The notes under the pieces are model-generated. The model was not told where the DNA came from and searched no databases. It worked only from the letters and a program-made list of their open reading frames with translations. Of a stretch of 64,000 nucleotides of DNA, positions 17,820 through 29,441 are shown piece by piece (position 1 is the stretch's first letter; every line of letters begins with the position of its first letter). The position numbers were made by a program, and so were the translations under genes. The DNA comes from Yponomeuta sedellus (taxonomy: Eukaryota > Arthropoda > Insecta > Lepidoptera > Yponomeutidae), in assembly GCA_934045075.1 (NCBI GenBank), contig OW203725.1:14444269-14508268 (forward strand). The letters run 5' to 3'.

Positions 17820-18905
17820 TTATGGGGCGGATAGGGGAACGCCCTCCAGATATGGGGGGTACCGGCTTCGGCCGGCGCCCCCCATGTAGGCGAGAAGGCG
17901 AGAAGCAACAGGAAGACGGAGGGACGGAGGACGTAGTGACGTCAGAGTGTGATAAGAAGGAGAAGGAAGATGGCGGAAGGGGGGAGCAGAAAAGGAGAAA
18001 CGGCAGACTGCTGCCGACTTTTTCGCCCACCCATCGTACCCAGTCGTCGAGCTAGAGAGACTTGCGCTCCCTGAGAACGACTACGAGTCGGATTCCTCAC
18101 TGGCCTCGCAGATGTTGACGGGGTCTGCGAGGAAGAGAAAGAGGACTGCAGCCAACAGTTCCGGTATCGGGGCCAAGAAGGCAAAAGGCAAGCGACCTCC
18201 ACTGTCGGTGGAAGACGACATTGATCTGACGCAGCCACCAGCAGCCACTCGGTCGTCTCAGTCCCTGCCAAGCCAGGTGAAACTAGCTGATGAAATGAGA
18301 CAGCAGCTGACCGTTCCGGGAGAGGATGACCCAGGTCTGCGACACCGCGATGCCCCGTTCCAGGCCGATGGAACGCACCGCTACTTACTGGTGGTCTGAT
18401 GAATTGGCGGATTTGCGTGCGACGTGCCTTACCGCCAGAAGGGCTAACCTGCGGGCGAGAAGGAGGCGCCAGGCTTCCTCCGAGGAGAGGACGGCAGCGT
18501 ACGACGCGTTTCGCGAAGCTACAAAGGCTTTCCAAGCGGCTGTCGCAAACGTCAAGGAGTGGGCTTACCGCGAACTCGTGGGCAGCCTCAACGGAGACCC
18601 ATGGGGGCGTCCATACAAAATGGTTATGGACAAGCTCAGACCGTGGGCTCCTCCGTTGACCGAGACTCTAGAGCCCGGCCTCGCGGCGAGGGTGGTCGAC
18701 CCTCTTCCCGCGAGCTGCAGACAGCCCGCCGAGCGTACCGTGCGCGCCAACGCTGCTGACACCCCCGCGGACGGAGGACCTGGATGTTGGAAAAGAGGAG
18801 CTGGAGCGAGCGGTGAGACGCCTAGCAGTGCGTAACACCGCTCCAGGACCAGATGGCATCCCGGGTCGAGCCTGGGTGCTGGCTTTAGGCGTCCTGGGCG
18901 AGAAA
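17820..18905 (+). pseudogene. R1-clade LINE fragment, ORF1 remnant joined to ORF2 remnant
   Basis: This GC-rich block stands out from its AT-rich surroundings. About 18055-18330 gives a basic Gag-like start (SARKRKRTAANSSG, KKAKGKRPP). From about 18326 another frame gives YWWSDELADLRATCLTARRA and WGRPYKMVMDKLRPWAPPL, the linker between endonuclease and reverse transcriptase in R1-clade elements. After a frame change near 18770 it continues LDVGKEELERAVRRLAVR, then NTAPGPDGIPGRAW, the first reverse transcriptase motif, and stops. The whole endonuclease and most of the reverse transcriptase are missing, so it is inactive. Confidence 0.75.
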
Positions 18906-19567
18906 AAAAGGAACAACTACATCATATGGGATGATGAATTGAATTATGCTGATTTAATTGTATAAAAGAAAAACATATTTGCAGATACAAAACATAAAAA
19001 TACAGAAACTGTTTTTTAACATGGCCCTGGCAATACTAAAATGACATTTGTTTGTAACTATGTTTTTTTAGGATATTAGGCAAAAGAAAACATAGTGTGA
19101 GCCTCGTTGTTTCGTCACTTCCGGTAAAAATATTTTAAACTTTAAAATTTAAATAATATAAGAAAAAGTGCGTGTTTCAGAAAATAAAAAAATATGGGTC
19201 GTTTTATTTTGTGTCTTGTTTCCTTTAATACAATAAAATACGTATGCTAAAAAAATGAAATGTCAATTGAGGGTACGTTTTGAATAATAAAACATCACAC
19301 TACAATATTTTTCTCTGTCTAACACATGGTTGGCGACGTTTCAAACTAACGAGACAGACATGTGTCAGGTGTTCGTTTTATAACGCTCCTATGCTTTAGT
19401 CCTTATCAAGGGGTAGCAGTAACTTAGCAGAAACCTTGAACAGTAATGCTGTCCCGCTTTCGCTAACATACTTTCCATAAGAAAAAAAGAGATGACACTA
19501 CGTTTATCAATGCACCGATTTCAAGGTGCGTATAATTATACAGGCCCTACTGTCAAACGCTACCGAC
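18906..19567. other. AT-rich stretch with one dispersed repeat copy
   Basis: No gene is seen. Bases 19256-19395 are a copy of the dispersed repeat also found at 29400-29441 plus 31960-32062 and at 56450-56592; shared words include gtacgttttgaataat, catggttggcgacgtttc and gtgtcaggtgttcgtttta. Confidence 0.6.
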
Positions 19568-20635
19568 TAGGGATGGGCCTAACTCTCCATCGATATCGAT
19601 AGAAACGTTGAGAAAATAAAGACTTTAATTAGGTAAATCATGTAATTAATTAAATAAATTACATTGTATCAAAATAAGTAACAATAATTTAAAAAGCAAC
19701 CCTTTTTTATACAAAATAGTTTATTTACAATTATGTTCGTCAACGTAAACATAATACTCTGTCTCGGATTTCTTGCTAAAGGCATATGCTTCAGAAAAAA
19801 ATCCGTGACAACGTATTATATTGATGTTACGTTTCTTCTTCACATTTAGTAAAAATACAGACCGAGCTAAGACCTTGCATTACGAGTTAATTAAAAAAGT
19901 TATCAAAACTCTATGTTTATCTTGCAACGAAATTTGAAAAGGAAAATATTAGCAATAGTGCTAATATTGATTAGGTAAATCCATCTTCGACATCAATCTA
20001 ATGCTAAAAGTTGCCAGCAAAACGTATTCAATTGGCACAATATTATATTATTATTGCAAGTAATAATTCAGTAATTCGATGGATGCAGTAATTTGATGTG
20101 TCATGTGATGAATTTTGATAATTTAAATACGTTTCGTTGAAAGATTTTAGACAACAGGTATTGGGGTTGATGACCACATCAACGAAGGAATTTTCGAACG
20201 GATGACTATAAGTATCCTCAACTACTTCAGGCTGCAGTAAATTTGATCAAGAAAGAAGAATATGACCGTGGCATTGGCAGATAACAGACATTTTTGCTCA
20301 CTTCCCATGTTCAGTACTGACCTGAAAACAAACAGAAACATTTAATAAAGGCGTACCTACAAAAGAGAGCTGCTTAAATAATAACATATTCCACTTATAA
20401 ACACTTTCGTTTTAAAAGTCTTTATAAAAGCTATTTGGGTTACAAGCTACATCCATTATTAACTGATCCCGATAAGTAATTACATACTTTGAAGTAAGGT
20501 AAAATTTGCATCTTTATAGTCAGATATGTTTTGCAATAAAGTGATCACCACATAATTTATTAATTGTGAAACTAACAGCTTTGACGTTAATTCATTTAAC
20601 ATTTTGTTTTTACCTTTGAACCTTTTTTTAACAAT

Positions 20636-20842
20636 CTATCTATAATTTACACTGTTGGAGAGATGGTTTTTTGTGGGAAAGTCTATGGTAGTTTGTATTG
20701 TCGTTGGATGAGATTTAAATTCAAAACATAACACAGCTGATGGGGTTTGGAAAACAAATTGTTTACACGTAGAAGTCTTAATGTAAGCAATATCGTGATG
20801 TGGAAATTTTGGGCCTGCTTTTTTGATATTATCAATTCTCAC
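20636..20842 (-). other. Frame conserved in both foldback arms
   Basis: The minus strand reads MRIDNIKKAGPKFPHHDIAY, KTSTCKQFVFQTPSAVLC and onwards for 68 codons. The plus strand of the other arm, from 21797, reads the same opening with few changes (KKTSPHFPHHDVAY) until a one-base shift near 21920. Differences between the arms are partly synonymous. The protein is not recognised. Another block, VVDDPYSLAF and FENSFVDVVINP, is shared in the same way between about 22376-22460 and 20155-20250. Confidence 0.35.
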
Positions 20843-23043
20843 ATCACACTGTTTACTTATTACGATTTAGAAATACTGAAATAAAGATAAACTGTTAAAT
20901 GAATTTATTGGATGAAGGCACCACTCGGACGCTGTGGAGCCCGGGACACTGTTTAGATGTAGTAGACTTTACTAAAGAAGTATGGTAAGGAAAAAAAATA
21001 TTTTGTAAACTTTTGTAGTTATTTTCGTTATGCTCGAATACAAAATTAACTCCTGGGAGCAACCTATTTTGTAAAAACATGTGATAAGTGTATATGAAAA
21101 GGTAGCGATAAATATTCTGTAACAAATGTTTAACTTTCTTACCACTACTTCTATTTTTACTGGTCTAAGATGGGCACCACATCTTCCTTCTGGCGTGTCG
21201 GCAATAAGTTTCTTCGTCCAAAACACTCTGGTCTAAAGTGCCTTGAGCGCAGTTTACAGTCGTTTTTGTCCTGTTTGTTATTTCTGCGTCTTTGCGTGCT
21301 TTTGCTTCCATTTATCAATTTGGGAAAACTTGAATAAGAAGAAACAATGGATTATGTACTAAGGTGTGATGAACAAGTATCGACTATACTACTACTGAGG
21401 CGCATTTTAATCGACGACCATGCTTTGGCATTCCATCACTAGTACAACCTACAAATGGATTGGTTTATTTTCCTAATTTTAGGGCGTAGAAGGGTTCTAC
21501 AAGCAACAATTACGGTAATTTCGGTTAATGAGTCATTACGAAGTTTATTTACAAAGTGATATTTTATCCGTTGGTCCTTTTACGCGAGAAAACATAGGTT
21601 TTAGGGTACTCACCTTTGGAAGTTCACAATAAAATACAATTTTTTTTCCTTTACCACACTTCTTTAGTAAAGTCTACTACATCCAAACAGTGTCCCAGGC
21701 ACCACAGCATCCGAGTGGTGCCTTCATCCATTTAATTCATTTATCAGATTATCATTATTTCAGTATTTCTAAATCGTAATAAGTAAACAGTGTGATATGA
21801 GAATTGATAATATCAAAAAAACAAGCCCGCATTTCCCACATCACGATGTTGCTTATATTAAGACTTCTACGTGTAAACAATTTGTTTTCCAAACCCCATC
21901 AGCTGTTTTATGTTTGTCTTGAATTTAAATCTCACCCAACGACAATACAAACTACCATAGACTTAGCCACAAAAAACCATCTCTCCAACAGTGTAAATCA
22001 TAGATAAAGAAAGATTGAAAGGTAAAAACAAAATGTTAAATGAATGGATGTCAAAGCTGTTAGTTTCACAATTAATAAATTATGTGGTGATCACCTTATT
22101 GCAAAACATATCTGACTATATAGATGCAAATTGTACCTTTCTTCAAAGTATGCAATTACTTATCAGGATCAGTCAATAAAAGACGTAGCTTATAACCCAA
22201 ATAGCTTTTATAAATAGATCTAAAACAAAAGTGTTTAAAAGTGGAATATGTTATTATTTAAGCAGCTCTCTTTTGTAGGTACGCCTTTATTAAAAGTTTC
22301 TGTTTGTTTTCAGGTCAGTTCTGAACATGGGAAGTGAGCAAAAATGTCATATTCTTCTTTCTTGATCAAATTTACTGCAGCCTGACGTAGTTGATGATCC
22401 TTATAGTCTTGCGTTCGAAAATTCCTTCGTTGATGTGGTCATCAACCCCTATACCTGTCTAAAATCTGTCAACGAAACGTATTTAAATATCAGAATTCAT
22501 CACTTGACACATCAAATTACTGTATCCATCGAATTACTGAATTATTACTTGCAATAATAATATAATCGCCGAAGATGGATTTACCTTATCAATAGTAGCA
22601 ATAGTTTTTTCTTTTTCAAATTTCATTGCAAGATAAACATAGAGTATAATGTTTTGGTAACTTTTTAATATAAGGTATTAGCTCGATCTGTATTTTTGTT
22701 AAATGGGAAGAAGAAAAGTAACGTCAATATGGACGTCGTTACGGATTCTATTCTGAAACATAGGCCTTCAGGAAAAAATCTGAGATGGAGTATTAAGTTG
22801 ACGTTGACGAATATAATTGTAAATTGACTATTTTGTATCAAAAAGTGTTTCTTTTTAAAACATGATTGAATCTATAAATATATTAATGCAATGAATAGAT
22901 TCAAACAGGAAAAATATTAATCAATAATCATCAACAATCGAATTGGTAACTTCATAGAACGTTACTGAATCGAGCTTTTAAAAGTTAATTAACATATATA
23001 ATGGAATAAATACAAGAAATAAAAAAAAATTCTTTACTAAGTA

Positions 23044-23159
23044 TAACGATCTATCCTAAGGAGGACTCACTCAAACAACGTTTGCAGTAGAACTGAAGCT
23101 ATATTGGATCAATCTAAGCAACTAACACGTTTAATGCAAATAAGGGCAGCTCCATAACA
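23044..23159 (-). repeat. 3' LTR of the Gypsy element
   Basis: 116 bp, matching 28767-28882; flanked outside by taagta. The adjacent internal sequence on its right contains the purine-rich stretch ggaaaaaaaaatt on the other strand rather than a clean tract. Confidence 0.9.
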
Positions 23160-23372
23160 CCACCCACCCAAAGGAAAAAAAAATTACTTAGTTACATTTT
23201 TTTTTAAATAATTATCAACTTAGTGTTATGCCTTATCATATTGACTAACTGATTACATTGATTACATTGGTTACATATGTCAATTTTTGTTTTTTTTTTC
23301 TTTTACATTAATTTTTCCTATTTTTTTTTCTTAAACTAATGTTCTGTATTAAAATTAAAACATAATTGGTTA

Positions 23373-25526
23373 TTTTATAAACATCTTTGTTCTATTCTTA
23401 TGTACGATGTCGACCTTTCCATCTTTAATTATTTTTACATTAGGCGAGATGTCTTCCACTACCATATACGGTCCATTATACACATTTTGGAATTTATTTC
23501 CCATTTAATTTTTCACTAAAATATAGTCATGTGGTTTATAGGTTACACTTTTACTTTTCTGATTTGCGTTTTCTGTTCTCACAATTTTTGACTGTATTAA
23601 ATTTTGCCTAGCCTGTTCCTGAGCTTTTTGTATTCTGTACTTTACTAACAAAGGATAATTTTCACAATCATATAGTGGTTCTGCCTGTTTCACTAAATTA
23701 GATGGAATATTACATATTTTTCCAAATACAAGTTCGTATGGTGTAAATTTTGTTGACGTATGCACAGTTGTATTATAACTAAAACACCAGCATGGCACCC
23801 ATGTGCTCCACACCTTGAGCTCATTATTGGTTTGAATTCTCAGGAAAGCGTTTAAAGTCTTATGTGAATTTTCTAAAGATCCTATTGTTTCATGATGGTA
23901 AGCTGTCGATGTCAATTGCGATATATTCAATAACTTACACACTTCTTTCAAAACTGAATTTAAAAATTCAGTGCCTCGATCAGCTGCGATTTCCTTGGGG
24001 ATACCGTACCTAAGAACAAAACCCTCAACAAAAGCCTTCGCCACTGTAGTAGTGTCTTTACTATCTAATGCATATGCTTCTACAAACTTTGTTAGCTCGC
24101 ATTGTATAGTTAAAATGTATACTTTATTAAAATAATCTTTAACTAAGGGCCCCACTATATCTAAATATATTTTATCAAATGCCGATGTTGCCGTAGTTGT
24201 GACAACCATTGGTTCTTTGTGCGGTATCGAATGTTTCTGTGTACACTTTGCACATTTTGAAACATACTTCTTGACGTCTTGTTCAATTGTTGGCCACGTA
24301 TAATACTTACGTATATTACTAATAATTCGACGTATTCCTGCATGACCTGCTGTAGGTGATATATGAAAATCATTCAACACTACTAATTTATCTTCATTTG
24401 AAGTAATACGTTGCTTCTCTTTTATAATATAAATTCGCGGACCAGACCGTTTACTTTTATTATTATTTTTACTTTCATCGTTGGCTAGCCATTTTATATA
24501 TTTATCATTCTCTACTTTTTTCATTACATAAATTTCTTTTACGTTTTTACTTTCACAGAACTGCTCAAATTCCCTCACGTAGGCGTCTCGCGTCATACAT
24601 GATCGAGATTGTGGGCAGGTGTAAATTATACACTTCTCTGGATCGTATGAAAATAAGCATTTTTTCTCATCACTTTTCACTCTTTTCATTCTCTCACTTG
24701 TTGTAAATAGCAATTCAACGGAATTTTTCGGTTTGCTAAACATTTCCACAACGTCCGGCTGCGCACAACATCCATCAGTAGCTATGCTAGCATCCCTTAC
24801 ATTCTGTTCTTTTGCTCTTTCCTCTTCCTCTCTCTTCTTTCGTCTTGTCATGACATTCACCACATGCTCATTCCTTCCTTTTAGTTCATCTGATGTTATT
24901 ACGACTCGTGATAACGCGTCTGCTGCTGTATTATCTTTTCCTTTCACATACTCTATTTCAAAGTCATACTCTTCGAATTTTAATCTGAATTTCGTAAGTC
25001 TGCTACTTGGATTGTTCATGTTAAACAAATAAACAAGAGGCCGATGATCTGTGAATATTCTGAACTTTTTTCCTAATAAATAGTGTCTGAAATAATTTAC
25101 TGACCAAACAATTGCTAATAATTCCTTCTCCACTGTTGGATAATTTAGTTCAGCTTTATTAAGTCCACGACTGGCATAAGCAATTGGTAATTTGTTTTTG
25201 TTGCTTAAAACTGACCCTATGGCTGTTCCTGAGGCATCAGTATGCAACTGAAATTCGTTTTCAGGTGAAAAATCTGGAAATTGTAAAATCGGTGGCGTTG
25301 ATAACGACTCTCTTAATGTTTCGAACGAATTTTGACAATTGTCATCCCAAATGAACGTCGCATATTTTTTACATAATTTATTAAGTGGTATAACTATTTC
25401 CCCAAAATTTGGAATGAAACGCCGATAGTAATTACTGAAAGCCACAAAACGTTTTACTTCATCTATTGATTTGGGTACTGGGTAATTGGTGAGTGCTTTG
25501 ACTCCCTGGATCTGGCCTGACTCCAT
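23373..25526 (-). pseudogene. Gypsy pol, RNase H and integrase part
   Basis: It opens in the reverse transcriptase thumb (SIDEVKRFVAFSNYYRRF). RNase H follows with LHTDASGTAIGSVL, VEKELLAIVWSV and FTDHRPLVYL. The integrase has the HHCC finger (SPTAGHAGIRRI to CAKCTQKH) and the DDE set (LDIVGP, ADRGTEF, GSLENSHK), then a typical C-terminal tail. A nonsense codon, TAA at 23505-23507, falls between LVKN and MGNKFQNVYNGPY, cutting off about 44 residues that continue in frame to about 23373. The upstream edge is out of frame with the reverse transcriptase. Confidence 0.9.
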
Positions 25527-26085
25527 CTGATGTTACAACATGCCCTAGGTATGCAATCTCTTTCTTTAAAAACTCACATTTCTGTGGATTAAGTCTTAAA
25601 TTTACCTCCCTCAGTCTGTAAAATACGTCAATTAATTTTTTATTGTGCATAGTTAAATTTCTTCCAAATACAATTAAGTCGTCCAAATAGACTAAACATT
25701 TTTCGTAATTTAAGCCAGATAACGCCACTGTCATAACTCGAGAAAAAGCACTGGGACTTATTTTCAACCCCATCGGCATACGTTTCATTTGATATTGCTT
25801 GTCAAAAGTAAATGCCGTACATTTTCTGCTTTCTTCTTCTAATTGTACCTGATAATACCCTGAAAATAAATCTAAATGGGTGAAATAAACTGAACCTGAT
25901 AGTGCATCCAAAATATCCAGAATGTTTGGTAAAGGGAATCGGTCATCAACAATTTTTTCATTTAATTTACGATAATCTATCACAAGTCTGAACTTTTTGT
26001 TTCCGGATTCTGACTTTTTAGGTACTAATAGAATAGGGCTTGACCATGCGCTCTTTGTTTCCTCTATCACATCGTTCTCTATCAT
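25459..26085 (-). pseudogene. Gypsy pol, reverse transcriptase part
   Basis: It copies the genomic RNA into DNA. Motifs seen are WSSPILLVPKK, FRLVIDYRKLNEK, FTHLDLFSGYYQVQL, MPMGLKISPSAF and the catalytic YLDD in CLVYLDDLIVFG. It is interrupted at both edges: the frame breaks near 26090 from the protease part and near 25500 before RNase H. The catalytic core itself is uninterrupted. Confidence 0.9.
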
Positions 26086-26102
26086 TTTTTGTAACTGTTT
26101 CT

Positions 26103-27023
26103 TTATTGGTTTGTTTGAAATTTAGGTAATCGATATTGTTTTGTGTAAACCGGATCATTGTTGGGTTTTAGCTGTATTTTTTGTTCAAAAATATTTGTGG
26201 TAGTTAATTTGTCACCATCAAGTTGAAAAATATCTGAAAATTTCGCACATATCTTTTCTATTTCCAATTGTTCCTCATTATTCAACTCTTTCAAATTTAG
26301 TTCCGCAAACATTATCTTCACACGTTCTGCATTATTCTCTGTTCTTTCAAATTTAACCAATTCATACTCTGCTAATGAACATACTTGAAACGTGAAATAA
26401 CTCAGTTTGATTTCGCAGTCCCTTGTGTTTAAATTTTTAAAAGGAACTCTCCCATCTGTTGGACTCACTACAAGTCCTGCCATAAATACTCCTTCACTCA
26501 GTTGACTTGGATAAATCACGGTTTCTTCCTTCAAGTGAGTTGACACGAAATGTATAGATTCTGATCGTGGTGGTACTGTAATGTAACTATTGTAGTCTAT
26601 GTTACCCATTCGCAACGGCAAGAAAATTCTTTCAGTATCAGTTTTTAAGTAAAAAGTATTTAACTCATAGTCTATGATGCCCTTGTATTTTCTCATAAAG
26701 TCTTGTCCTATAATTCCATCACTTCTACAACACAAATTTTTAAACACGTGAAACTTGTGTACAAATTCTTTTCCCTCAAAGGTAAGGGTTAGATAAACAA
26801 AACCTTCGGAACAAAGTTCTCCGCACACTTCATTTATTCTTACCTTACCAAAATGGATTGGAATGCGGCTCAATTTCTCGTACTTTATGGCGCACAGTGA
26901 CGCGCCTGTATCAACTAGCCAATTATATCTCTGTTCGTGGGTGTCCAAATCTACACTGTTGTAATTATCATAGGCACAAAGGCTAGAATGAGGCACGAAA
27001 AAACTGGTTGTTGGCGTTTTCAC
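26103..27023 (-). pseudogene. Gypsy pol, protease part
   Basis: An aspartic protease with the active-site motif WLVDTGASLCAIKYEKL, near residue 36 of the frame, and the later IIGQDFMRKY loop. It is followed by a linker and the start of the reverse transcriptase (QIKLKP-like sequence, then KQYRLPKF), where the frame is lost. It would normally cut the Gag-Pol precursor. Confidence 0.85.
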
Positions 27024-27049
27024 CTACCTCTGGCCCATTTTCATAATGT

Positions 27050-28166
27050 TTCATAATGTACCTGATGACCTCGACTGTTGCTAGGGAAGAACTTACCCCT
27101 TCCGCCTCGGTTGTAGCTCCTGGGAAAATACCCTTGACCACGTCCGCGATTGGTAGGGTGTCCTCGCCACTGCTGATTCGCTGGACCCCCGCGATGTATG
27201 TGCTGTCCGCCTCGTCCGCGGAACTACTCCCTTTGCTGTCCGCGCTGAAACTGAAAACCCCGCTGAAAAGCTGGGTAATTCTGTCTGTTACGAGTACCGT
27301 GTTCGTAACGCATTATCAGACCTTCTGGTGGTCCTGACATCTCCTCGTCCTTCGCTCCACGAATTGCTTCTTTTAAGGACGTGTAATTTCTGGCTGAAAT
27401 TATTGTGCTAAGGTGACCATTTTGCAACCCGTCCGAGAATCTTTTTATAGCTTGCTTTTCGTTTATGGGCTTTAAAATTTCGAATTTTGCTGTATCTCCT
27501 TCGGCTTGTGAAATAGTCAAATCAACAAAAATTTTTCAATTTCCTTTCCATAATTCTCTATGGTTTTCTGGTTTTGTGTCGCACGAAGCAACCTCTGCTG
27601 AATAGCTGTGAAAGACTTTTGCACGAGTAAATGTTTTTTCATGTCCTCTACTAGACTCGAAACCGACTCGTAGCTGGGAGATAGCCTAATTTTCGCGCTT
27701 TCTGAAAGACGTGTTTTCAGCACGAAATTGATCAACGTCAGCTTACCATCATTTTGCAATAAGGATGCATACATTTCGATAGCTGAAATCAGCTGTAAAT
27801 CAGATTTATCGCACCTGTCTATGACTGGCAACAAGGCCACTGCCGTTTTTAAGTCAAATTTCTCCATTTCTAGGCTTTGATCTGAAGCCGTCTCCACTGA
27901 ACAAAATTCCTGGATCTGTGTATAGATCGTATTTTTATTCTAACGCAAATTTCTTTGATCTCGACTACGTCGGACCGTTTTATTTCACTTTTACTTATTT
28001 GATCATCTATTAATTCTGAACACTTAATATACCCTGCGTATACTTGAGAAGCCTCATCATATCTTGGTTTTAAAATCTCTGGCGTTCTCCTACTTTTATT
28101 GAGTTTTACAAGATTTTCTCTCAATGACTTTAACACATCTAAAATATCTTTAAGCCTATTTGCCAT
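27050..28166 (-). pseudogene. Gypsy gag, broken by frameshifts
   Basis: The ATG at 28166 begins MANRLKDILDVLKSLRENL, a helical N-terminus. The capsid-like region continues in a second frame (27517-27897, VALLPVIDRCDKSDLQL and LVEDMKKHLLVQ) and a third (27224-27520, PINEKQAIKRFSDGL). The C-terminus is Arg/Gly/Gln-rich (FQRGFQFQRGQQ, then repeated RGG and RGR runs to about 27060). No classic zinc knuckle is present; the RG-rich tail probably does the RNA binding. Two or more frameshifts make it non-functional as one protein. Confidence 0.8.
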
Positions 28167-28454
28167 GGCAAAATGTTACCAAACATATTTATTTACTTAC
28201 TAGTTAGGGTACTAGAAGACTTAAAAATAAAATTAGATTATTGTTGTACCTTCAGTCCATGTTAACTTAGCTGTGTACCTATATAGGCAATGAAATGCCG
28301 CGGCCTTCCAAATATGTCGTCGCGTAGCATATTCGCGCGGTCCCGATGCACCGAAAAACGATTTTAATTTTATAACTCTATCACTGATTGGCACTCTTAT
28401 TTCTACAAGGCACTTAATTCTCACTTTCGAGTTTTTCTTCTTGTTTTTAGACCA

Positions 28455-28658
28455 TTAAACTTGCTCCGATCCATTGTCTCTGCGTTCCCTATCACGACGA
28501 TATAAACATCCGGCGAGCAGAAACATGAAGATTAGTGCACCAAGAATTTTATTTGTGGTGCTCAGGTGCATCTTGATTTCTTCTATAGAGGATGCGTTAG
28601 AGCCCCCAGCAGCATTTTGTGCTATCACAATCTCTTCTTTTGATTGTGGCTTCCCCAT
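28455..28658 (-). CDS. Small N-myristoylation-motif membrane protein at the 5' end of the Gypsy element
   Basis: An intact 67-codon frame lying between the 5' LTR and gag. It starts MGKPQSKE, which fits the MGxxxS N-myristoylation motif, followed by a polar helix-forming region. A single membrane segment follows (ILGALIFMFLLAGCLY) with a basic and acidic tail, RRDRERRD. I recall similar short 5' frames in some insect Gypsy elements but cannot name a characterised function. Membrane anchoring of the particle or of Gag is a guess. It is the only intact frame of the element. Confidence 0.6.
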   Translation of the reverse strand: MGKPQSKEEIVIAQNAAGGSNASSIEEIKMHLSTTNKILGALIFMFLLAGCLYRRDRERRDNGSEQV

Positions 28659-28766
28659 TTTTCTTCAACACATTACAGTTTGTCCATGATTTTTTTTTAA
28701 TTTGATCTCTCACTCCGTCACAAGAACGACGCGTCGCGAGGCGCGGCGCCTGGCAGGGTCGTCATA

Positions 28767-28882
28767 TAAGGATCTATCCTAAGGAGGGCTCAATCAAACA
28801 ACGTTTGCAGTAGGACTGAAGCTATATTGGGTAAATCTTAGCAACTAACACGTACAATGCAAATACGGGCAGCTCCATAACA
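28767..28882 (-). repeat. 5' LTR of the Gypsy element
   Basis: 116 bp. The outer edge is followed by the target duplication taagta at 28883-28888; the inner edge borders the possible primer site at about 28750-28764. Confidence 0.9.
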
Positions 28883-28930
28883 TAAGTATCGATAACTTTT
28901 TCACTGAGGTAGTGGATACGCCCATCCCTA

Positions 28931-29252
28931 TCGCCCTAAAATAAACAACAAACTTGTTACTGTGATTAAATTGATTATACTCATGATTTATTAACTTTAA
29001 AACACTATTCTCAAATGATATTAAAGCTATGTTGCAATTCCAGTAGGTCATAGTGATAATTCAAGGGAAAAAACCACTATAAAGTACACAAAATTGAGTC
29101 TTACCGATGGAAGCTGATGAAGGTGGTTTTGTTTTCTCTTCTCCCGAATGGGTTTTACATCCCAATATCACACACGCCATTCCGATGTATTACGTATACT
29201 CCATACTACGAAGATCCACTGAAATCCACTTCAGATTGTCTTAAAACAACCC
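28931..29252. other. Short flank between foldback element and dispersed repeat
   Basis: A 45-codon frame starts ATG at 29107 (MEADEGGFVFSSPEWVLHPN) and ends near 29244 at TAA. I do not recognise it and it may be chance. Nothing else is seen. Confidence 0.3.
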
Positions 29253-29441
29253 AAAAAACACAAGGTTTTTGCAGACGACGCACTCCAACATCTGTTGTCT
29301 ACCACACTGCCAAATTGAAGGTACTTGGCAGCCTACTACAAGCTGTGATTTTCTAAACATCTCTAATTCGGTAGCATAATGGTAACCAAAGGTAACCAAC
29401 TTGACAATTGAGGGTGGTACGTTTTGAATAATATAACATCC
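29253..29441 (+). repeat. Dispersed repeat, left part (split by the hAT transposon)
   Basis: It matches 56269-56480 closely: cttaaaacaacccaaaaa, ctgccaaattgaaggtac, cggtagcataatggtaac and ggtacgttttgaataat. The right part resumes at 31960. The family also has copies at 19256-19395 and 56269-56592. Confidence 0.85.

Larger units (their letters stand above)
23044..28882 (-). mobile_element. Ty3/Gypsy LTR retrotransposon, decayed
   Basis: Two 116-bp LTRs (23044-23159 and 28767-28882) are flanked by the direct repeat taagta at 23038-23043 and 28883-28888. On the minus strand the LTR starts TGTTATGGAGC. The order after the 5' LTR is a small membrane-protein frame, gag, protease, reverse transcriptase, RNase H and integrase, the Ty3/Gypsy order. 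The region next to the 5' LTR reads TGACGACCCTGCCAGG and may be the primer site. Several frameshifts and at least one nonsense codon break the coding part. There is no env. The LTRs differ at about a dozen positions, so the insertion is not very recent. Confidence 0.92.
19568..28930. mobile_element. Foldback element with ~1.43-kb inverted arms, split by a Gypsy insertion
   Basis: The outer ends are tagggatgggc (19568) and gcccatcccta (ending 28930). The left arm runs 19568 to about 20995. The right arm runs about 21640-23043 and, after removing the Gypsy element at 23044-28882, continues 28889-28930. Arm lengths then agree closely (about 1428 and 1446 bp). Identity is high over long blocks, for example gatgaaggcaccactcgg and its complement near 20912 and 21712, but lower in the outermost ~120 bp. 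The spacer is about 640 bp. No 8-bp or other target duplication was found. No transposase is recognised. Confidence 0.75.

Noticed and set aside
17806..18055. Overlapping frames on both strands as genes
   Set aside because: They are by-products of the GC-rich R1-clade fragment; only the plus-strand frames from about 18055 show LINE-like residues.
19568..23043. Foldback region as two independent MITE insertions
   Set aside because: Arm lengths agree only when both arms run to the shared tagggatgggc terminus and the Gypsy insert is removed, which favours one element.
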